Shown here piece by piece: positions 59,201 through 64,000 of a stretch of 64,000 bases of DNA. The notes beneath the pieces were generated by a model that made no database searches, had not been told where the DNA came from, and was given only the letters and a program-made list of their open reading frames with translations. Numbering within the stretch: position 1 is the first letter of the stretch; each line of letters starts with the position of its first letter. A program made the translations under genes and the position numbers. Origin of the DNA: Osedax frankpressi (Eukaryota > Annelida > Polychaeta > Sabellida > Siboglinidae); assembly GCA_964035775.1 (NCBI GenBank), contig OZ038315.1, positions 1,874,995 through 1,938,994 on the forward strand, read 5' to 3'.

Positions 59201-61364
59201 CATTACACTGTTAAACTAGCATTACACTCTTAAACTAGCATTACACTCTTAAACTTTAATTACACTATTAAACTTTAATTACACACTTAAACTGACATTA
59301 CACTCTTAAACTGGCATTACACTGTTAAACTAGCATTACACTCTTAAACTAGCATTACACTCTTAAACTGACATTACACTCTTAAACTAGCATTACACTC
59401 TTAAACTTTAATTACACTATTAAACTTTAATTACACACTTAAACTGACATTACACTCTTAAACTGGCATTACACTGTTAAACTAGCATTACACTCTTAAA
59501 CTAGCATTACACTCTTAAACTGACATTACACTCTTAAACTAGCATTACACTCTTAAACTAGCATTACACTCTTAAACTGACATTACACTCTTAAACTAGC
59601 ATTACACTCTTAAACTAGCATTACATACTTAAACTGGCATTACACTGTTAAACTGGCATTACACTGTTAAACTAGCATTACACTCTTAAACTAGCATTAC
59701 ACTCTTAAACTGACATTACACTCTTAAACTGACATTACACTCTTAAACTAGCATTACACTCTTAAACTAGCATTACACTCTTAAACTGACATTACACTCT
59801 TAAACTAGCATTACACTCTTAAACTGACATTACACTCTTAAACTGACATTACACTCTTAAACTAGCATTACACTCTTAAACTAGCATTACACTCTTAAAC
59901 TGACATTACACTCTTAAACTGGCATTACACTCTTAAACTGGCATTACACTGTTAAACTAGCATTACACTCTTAAACTAGCATTACACTCTTAAACTTTAA
60001 TTACACTATTAAACTTTAATTACACACTTAAACTGATATTACACTCTTAAACTGGCATTACACTGTTAAACTAGCATTACACTCTTAAACTAGCATTACA
60101 CTCTTAAACTGACATTACACTCTTAAACTGACATTACACTCTTAAACTAGCATTACACTCTTAAACTAGCATTACACTCTTAAACTGACATTACACTCTT
60201 AAACTAGCATTACACTCTTAAACTGGCATTACACTCTTAAACTGACATTACACTCTTAAACTAGCATTACATACTTAAACTGGCATTACACTCTTAAACT
60301 GACATTACACTCTTAAACTAGCATTACACTCTTAAACTTTAATTACACTATTAAACTTTAATTACACACTTAAACTGACATTACACTCTTAAACTGGCAT
60401 TACACTGTTAAACTAGCATTACACTCTTAAACTAGCATTATACTCTTAAACTGACATTACACTCTTAAACTAGCATTACACTCTTAAACTAGCATTACAC
60501 TCTTAAACTGACATTACACTCTTAAACTAGCATTACTCTCTTAAACTGGCATTACACTCTTAAACTGACATTACACTCTTAAACTAGCATTACATACTTA
60601 AACTGGCATTACACTGTTAAACTAGCATTACACTCTTAAACTAGCATTACACTCTTAAACTTTAATTACACTATTAAACTTTAATTACACACTTAAACTG
60701 ACATTACACTCTTAAACTGGCATTACACTGTTAAACTAGCATTACACTCTTAAACTAGCATTACACTCTTAAACTTTAATTACACTCTTAAAATAGCATT
60801 ACACTCTTATACTTTAATTACACTATTAAACTTTAATTACACTCTTAATCTGGGATTACACTCTTAAACTGGCATCACACTCTTAAACTGGCAGTACACT
60901 CTTAAACTGGCATCACAATCTTAAACAGAGATTACACTCTTACTCTGAGATTACACTCAACACCGAGATTACACTATTACACCGAAATTACATTCTTAAA
61001 CTGAGCTCACATATAGTTTATACAGCAATTCTGTTCAACTGACAGATACACTTCGACAACATCATGGATTTAAATATCAACGTCAGCAAAACTACCCTGG
61101 ATACACATTCGGTTGGTTCCAATTACAAACCCAGCAGGATTATGCAATTCAGTTTTTTGATAAAAGGAATAAGAATCATAAATAAAATACATTTCCATAC
61201 TTCAAGATATTTTTTTAGATTATATATTATAATTAATAATAATATTATTATTTGTATTTAAATATATTGCATAATACAAATAATTAATTACATACTATTA
61301 TATTTTAGTTTTATAACAATATAATAATATTTTTCCTATTGTTTTAAAATAATACATTTTATAC

Positions 61365-61427
<63 letters not shown>

Positions 61428-63927
61428 GTAATTGTTATGATGTATCTAATGACTTAATTAAAGTTCAATATATTAAAGTTCGAAATATTATAATATCAAT
61501 ATGATTATGTCATCGCTGCAGTATATTTCGTCATATTACATAATATATACGATCTGCTAATCACTATACATTACGTAATCAAAAACAGGTAGAAGTGGGT
61601 TTAATACAAAAAATCATGCCATTCCACGTCTGGTTCGGTTCCGATATGATAGTCAGAAGTTCTGGCCATTGTCTCAGTAAGGTAAATGCACCACGGGCTA
61701 GTTCTTTGATGTGTTGAGAGCAGTTATATTGTCAATGTGTTTATTGGGTGTAACAATAGTTTATTAGGTGTATCTAGTATACAATGATCTAGAAACTATT
61801 CTACAATTATCTTCGGTAAATTATGTAATCAGTAATCTACTCTATATATGTATGTATGCCTATGTGTGTTTGTATGCGTGTGTGTAATTAGTGTGTGAGT
61901 GTGTATGTGTATACGTGTATGCGTGTGTGTGTGTGAGTGTGCGTGAATAGTTGTGTGTATATGTGTGTATGTGTGTGTGCGAGATTTGTATGTTTATGTG
62001 AGTGTGTATGTATGTGTATGTGAGTGTGTGTGTGTGAGTGTGAGTATGATGGTGTATGTATGTAAGTATATGTGTATGTGTGTATGTGTTTATGTGTATA
62101 ATGTGTGTATTTAAGTATATGTGTATGTGAATATGTGTGTATATGTCAAAACCGACATTTTCAATTTAAAGATCGTAGTAGATAAAATAAAAAGATTTAT
62201 TTATTTGTTATCACATACAACCCACACATATATAACATATATTGCTCGGCAATAATAGCAATTATTATGTAATTTCGAAGTATAATAGTTCGCTATGTTT
62301 GATAATTATTAATTCGTACATCTCGCATGAATACATCCGACGTACAGTCTGTTTGCTCAAACGGACTATAACAACCAACATTGCACTGCAATCTAACGGT
62401 TATTTTGTTTAAGATAATGCCGAAGTTGAAAGGAAGCCGAGCTGACCATATGTTCACGATGGTCAGACCCCCCCTCGAATTCACATTTCGTAATGTTAGC
62501 AAACCTCGTTCGTTTATATCATTAATAAGTGATTGTCAAAATTAAATTTCTAGGAAATTACCTTATATCTTAATAATAGCTGTTTTGTTAATGTTTTTAC
62601 GAATGTGTAAATTGAAATGATATTATAAACCCACATTACTCTTTATAATGTCGAATACATCAGAGAATATCGAACAAGAATACATCTATATACATACCAC
62701 ATGCGTATGTCTCACATCTAATTCAAATCAACAGGTATTAAATCATTCAAATTCTATGTTTGAGATAGTTTCAATGGATGAGATACAAAGGAAATCGGAA
62801 TACGAAGATGATGAAGACAACAGCGAACACGATGAATTCGAGAGTTGTCAGTATCTAGTGTTGTAATATCGTGTTAATACGATATCAATATCTGGTATTG
62901 TAATATCGTGTTAATACGATATCAATATCTAGTGTTGTAATATCGTGTTAATACGATATCAATATCTAGTGTTGTAATATCGTGTTAATACGATATCAAT
63001 ATCTAGTGTTGTAATATCGTGTTAATACGATATCAATATCTAGTGTTGTAATATCGTGTTAATACGATATCAATATCTAGTGTTGTAATATCGTGTTAAT
63101 ACGATATCAATATCTAGTGTTGTAATATCGTGTTAATACGATATCAATATCTAGCAATATAATATCGTGTTGATATGATATCAATATCTAGTGTTGTAAT
63201 ATCGTGTTAATCCGATATCAATAACTAGCATTGTAATATCGTGTTAATACGATATCAATATCTAGCGTAGCAATATCTTGTTAATACGACATCATTATCT
63301 GGTATTGTAATATCGCATTAAAACGATATCAATAACTAGCATTGTAATATCGTGTTAATACGATATCAATAACTAGCGTTGGAATATCGTGTTAATACGA
63401 TATCAATATCTAGCTTAGTAATATCTTGTTAATACGACATCATTATCTGGTATTGTAATATCGCATTAAAACGATATCAATAACTAGCATTGTAATATCG
63501 TGTTAATACGATATCAATAACTAGCATTGTAATATCGTGTTAATACGATATCAATAACTAGCATTGTAATATCGTGTTAAAACGATATCAATATATATTA
63601 TCTTGCAACTTACGACGTACGTCTAAACACTACATGTTTATTCTCTGTAAATTTAAGTTGCAGTATATACCTGCTAATTTTATAAATATTCATTTGTGTA
63701 TAACTAACTAACACTGTTTGAAGTACACATAATTAATAATCATACTTTAAGATATTATTTAGTCAATATACGACGTAGTGTGAAAACTATATTAACTTTC
63801 ATTTGTTATAGCTTCGGACTCGACCGGTAAGAGCGTGGTTGATTTATCAAACTATCTGAGGTTAAAGGGTCAAATGTGGTACATCGAAAATCAGAACGTC
63901 TTCATTTTCATCGCAACACCGATGTCA
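41141..63927 (+). CDS. atypical soluble guanylate cyclase (Gyc-88E-like), N-terminal part (10 exons, 3' end off the window)
   Basis: Gene-level entry; the exons are listed separately. Soluble guanylate cyclases make cGMP from GTP under control of a haem that binds NO or O2. Ten exons give 354 codons in consistent phase. HNOB haem domain: residues 1-199, starting MYGLLIE...[14 protein letters not shown]. The proximal haem ligand is His104 in GLDNLHAYL. The haem-propionate motif Y-x-S-x-R appears as YRTHR (133-137), with Thr for Ser. HNOBA/PAS-like domain: from about 222, with [17 protein letters not shown] (231-247) and [12 protein letters not shown] (331-342). From memory, [19 protein letters not shown] and the next 15 residues differ from Drosophila Gyc-88E at only a few places, so I place it with the atypical, oxygen-responsive subunits rather than the classical NO-sensing beta1. 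The coiled coil and cyclase domain lie to the right. A feature not in the fly protein, as I recall it, is about 20 extra residues near 152-172. Confidence 0.92.
41588..54180. repeat. 12.6-kb, 24-bp minisatellite in sGC intron 1
   Basis: Roughly 520 copies of a 24-bp unit built on CTTATCCTCACTATAAACCT with CTCTCT, CTCACT or CTCACC in front and occasional 26-bp versions. It occupies most of the 14.6-kb intron 1 (41,263-55,845). Large internal duplications are visible: identical blocks lie 1,046 bp (42,951/43,997), 1,739 bp (43,997/45,736; 44,603/46,342) and 3,192 bp (47,383/50,575; 48,769/51,961) apart. The sense strand is strongly pyrimidine-rich and almost free of AG. Because the period is eight codons, frames of RIRERFIV repeats stay open on the minus strand; these are by-products. 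Confidence 0.97.
54181..55845. other. AT-rich remainder of sGC intron 1
   Basis: Unique AT-rich sequence with no repeat array or extra exon that I can support. It ends at the acceptor of exon 2. Confidence 0.6.
55846..55959 (+). CDS. sGC exon 2 (HNOB)
   Basis: The acceptor is ATAAG, phase 2. Residues 42-78: [20 protein letters not shown] then [17 protein letters not shown], plus two bases of a Ser codon. The donor GTTGGT follows ACT TC. It aligns with the YPENLLQKLAKKA...FMDQMGVYFVGF stretch of Gyc-88E, as I recall it, at matching length. Confidence 0.88.
56317..56409 (+). CDS. sGC exon 3 (haem ligand)
   Basis: The acceptor TTAAG is chosen over a TGTAG 11 bases upstream because only it keeps frame and family length. 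Residues 80-109: [20 protein letters not shown] then [10 protein letters not shown]. His104 in DNLHAYL is the proximal haem-iron ligand position. The donor is GTTATA (phase 2). Confidence 0.9.
56605..56723 (+). CDS. sGC exon 4 (HNOB core, YxTxR)
   Basis: The acceptor is TTCAG, with T completing a Ser codon. Residues 111-149: [20 protein letters not shown] then [19 protein letters not shown], plus one base. The donor is GTGAGA (phase 1). Contains the haem-propionate motif YRTHR. Confidence 0.95.
57024..57172 (+). CDS. sGC exon 5 (end of HNOB, with insertion)
   Basis: The acceptor is CCCAG, with GA completing a Gly codon. Residues 151-199: [39 protein letters not shown] and [10 protein letters not shown]. 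The donor GTAGTG is phase 0. The [12 protein letters not shown]...CHVIM part is the final HNOB strand region; the Ser/Thr-rich part before it is extra relative to Gyc-88E as I recall it. A GGTCAATTGGTGGTCAATTA repeat starts right at the donor. Confidence 0.85.
57172..57310. repeat. GTGGTCAATT-type short repeat at the donor
   Basis: Degenerate copies of ggtcaattagt and tcagttcagtagtgg run from the first bases of sGC intron 5 to about 57,310. Confidence 0.8.
57415..61010. repeat. 19-bp minisatellite in sGC intron 5
   Basis: About 189 copies of acactcttaaactggcatt with a few site variants: CTGTTA for CTCTTA, and actggc, actagc or actgac. A longer block with ctttaattacactattaaac recurs from about 58,205 through 60,830 every few hundred bases, giving a higher-order pattern. 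The right edge (60,840-61,010) is degenerate and stops about 35 bases from the acceptor of exon 6. Confidence 0.97.
61046..61111 (+). CDS. sGC exon 6 (HNOB-HNOBA linker)
   Basis: The acceptor is GACAG, phase 0. Residues 200-221: [18 protein letters not shown] then DTHS. The donor GTTGGT was chosen because the join ...[15 protein letters not shown] keeps the family spacing; the frame stays open further but without similarity. Confidence 0.8.
61371..61424. repeat. (TA)n microsatellite
   Basis: About 27 TA dinucleotides in sGC intron 6. Confidence 0.97.
61589..61681 (+). CDS. sGC exon 7 (HNOBA/PAS start)
   Basis: The acceptor is AACAG, phase 0. Residues 222-252: [20 protein letters not shown] then [11 protein letters not shown]. 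The PFH...F..DM.V...G pattern is the hallmark start of the sGC HNOBA domain. The donor is GTAAAT. Confidence 0.94.
61845..62145. repeat. TGTG/TATG microsatellite
   Basis: Long interrupted (GT)n/(AT)n in sGC intron 7. G-rich on the sense strand, unlike the larger arrays of this gene. Confidence 0.92.
62414..62494 (+). CDS. sGC exon 8 (HNOBA)
   Basis: The acceptor is TTAAG, phase 0. Residues 253-279: [20 protein letters not shown] then LEFTFRN. The donor is GTTAGC. MVRPP.EF.F aligns with the LVRPLIAFKF of Gyc-88E. A minus-strand frame across here is a by-product. Confidence 0.9.
62735..62843 (+). CDS. sGC exon 9 (HNOBA)
   Basis: The acceptor is AACAG, phase 0. Residues 280-315: [20 protein letters not shown] then [16 protein letters not shown], plus one base. 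The donor is GTTGTC. The frame is also open for 29 codons upstream (62,648), but the acceptor at GTA gives [17 protein letters not shown], matching the FQTILNRTNNIFELV of Gyc-88E without a gap. Confidence 0.88.
62852..63588. repeat. 37-bp hairpin-forming minisatellite in sGC intron 9
   Basis: About 20 copies of a 37-bp unit starting nine bases after the donor of exon 9. Each unit has an inverted repeat, atatcgt-gttaat-acgatat, plus the short palindrome gatatcaatatc. The left copies are nearly identical; copies from about 63,160 are more varied (actagcattg, gcattaaaac). Confidence 0.95.
63812..63927 (+). CDS. sGC exon 10 (HNOBA end)
   Basis: The acceptor is TATAG, with two bases completing a Thr codon. 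Residues 317-354: [19 protein letters not shown] then [19 protein letters not shown]. The donor is GTCTAA (phase 0), since the unspliced frame reaches TAA at once. LRLKGQM.Y is diagnostic of soluble guanylate cyclases. Linker, coiled coil and cyclase exons must follow beyond 64,000. Confidence 0.93.
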
Positions 63928-64000
63928 GTCTAATATCAACTACGATGTTACGATATATGTATAAAGCAACTATTTCAGCCAATATATGCCATTCTCCTCA

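Noticed and set aside
62648-62734. In-frame extension [12 protein letters not shown] upstream of sGC exon 9
   Set aside because: No usable AG acceptor keeps it in phase with exon 8, and the AACAG|GTA acceptor gives a gap-free match to the family. Read as intron.

Overview
This is invertebrate animal nuclear DNA. It is very AT-rich, has spliced genes with short GC-richer exons, and most of its length is tandem repeat inside introns. I cannot name the species. No bacterial, organellar, rRNA, tRNA or CRISPR feature is visible.

Three spliced genes can be read. (1) On the minus strand, about 21,695 down to 485 and off the left edge, is the N-terminal part of a TRPA-type ankyrin-repeat ion channel: 11 exons, 353 codons, all splice phases agreeing. 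(2) On the plus strand, 31,765-34,249, is a five-exon model for a 241-residue protein of unknown function with a strongly basic Arg/Lys region. (3) On the plus strand, 41,141 to 63,927 and off the right edge, are ten exons (354 codons) of a haem-binding soluble guanylate cyclase. From memory it is closest to the atypical, oxygen-responsive Drosophila Gyc-88E class. The whole HNOB haem domain is present, with its proximal His at residue 104, together with much of the PAS-like HNOBA domain. The cyclase catalytic domain lies beyond the window. Genes 1 and 3 belong to families with sensory roles, but nothing shows that they are co-regulated.

Layout: 1-484 repeats inside a TRPA intron; 485-789 two TRPA exons; 790-17,869 one 17.1-kb TRPA intron made of a 20-bp array (about 56 copies) and a 26-bp array (about 600 copies); 17,870-21,695 nine TRPA exons with smaller arrays; 21,718-29,284 a series of arrays (20-bp, 61-bp, TAGG-type, 11-bp, 12-bp) around one CpG-rich island near 26.65 kb; 29,300-31,764 AT-rich unique DNA; 31,765-34,249 gene 2; 34,250-36,960 AT-rich DNA; 36,960-41,140 a 29-bp array, a GC-rich island between two TA runs, a 200-N gap and the sGC upstream region; 41,141-64,000 the sGC gene, with a 12.6-kb 24-bp array in intron 1, a 3.6-kb 19-bp array in intron 5 and a 37-bp hairpin-forming array in intron 9.

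The most unusual theme is how the minisatellites relate to splice sites. Many arrays start within a few to a few tens of bases of an exon boundary. The largest one contains the TRPA exon-9 5' splice site, including its last coding bases, so a donor-like sequence is repeated hundreds of times. Most arrays are G-poor on the transcribed (sense) strand, and this asymmetry flips between the divergent genes. Donor sites throughout are very loose, often GTT rather than GTRAGT. All exon boundaries were placed by reading frame, splice phase and remembered family alignment; no transcript or database evidence was available.
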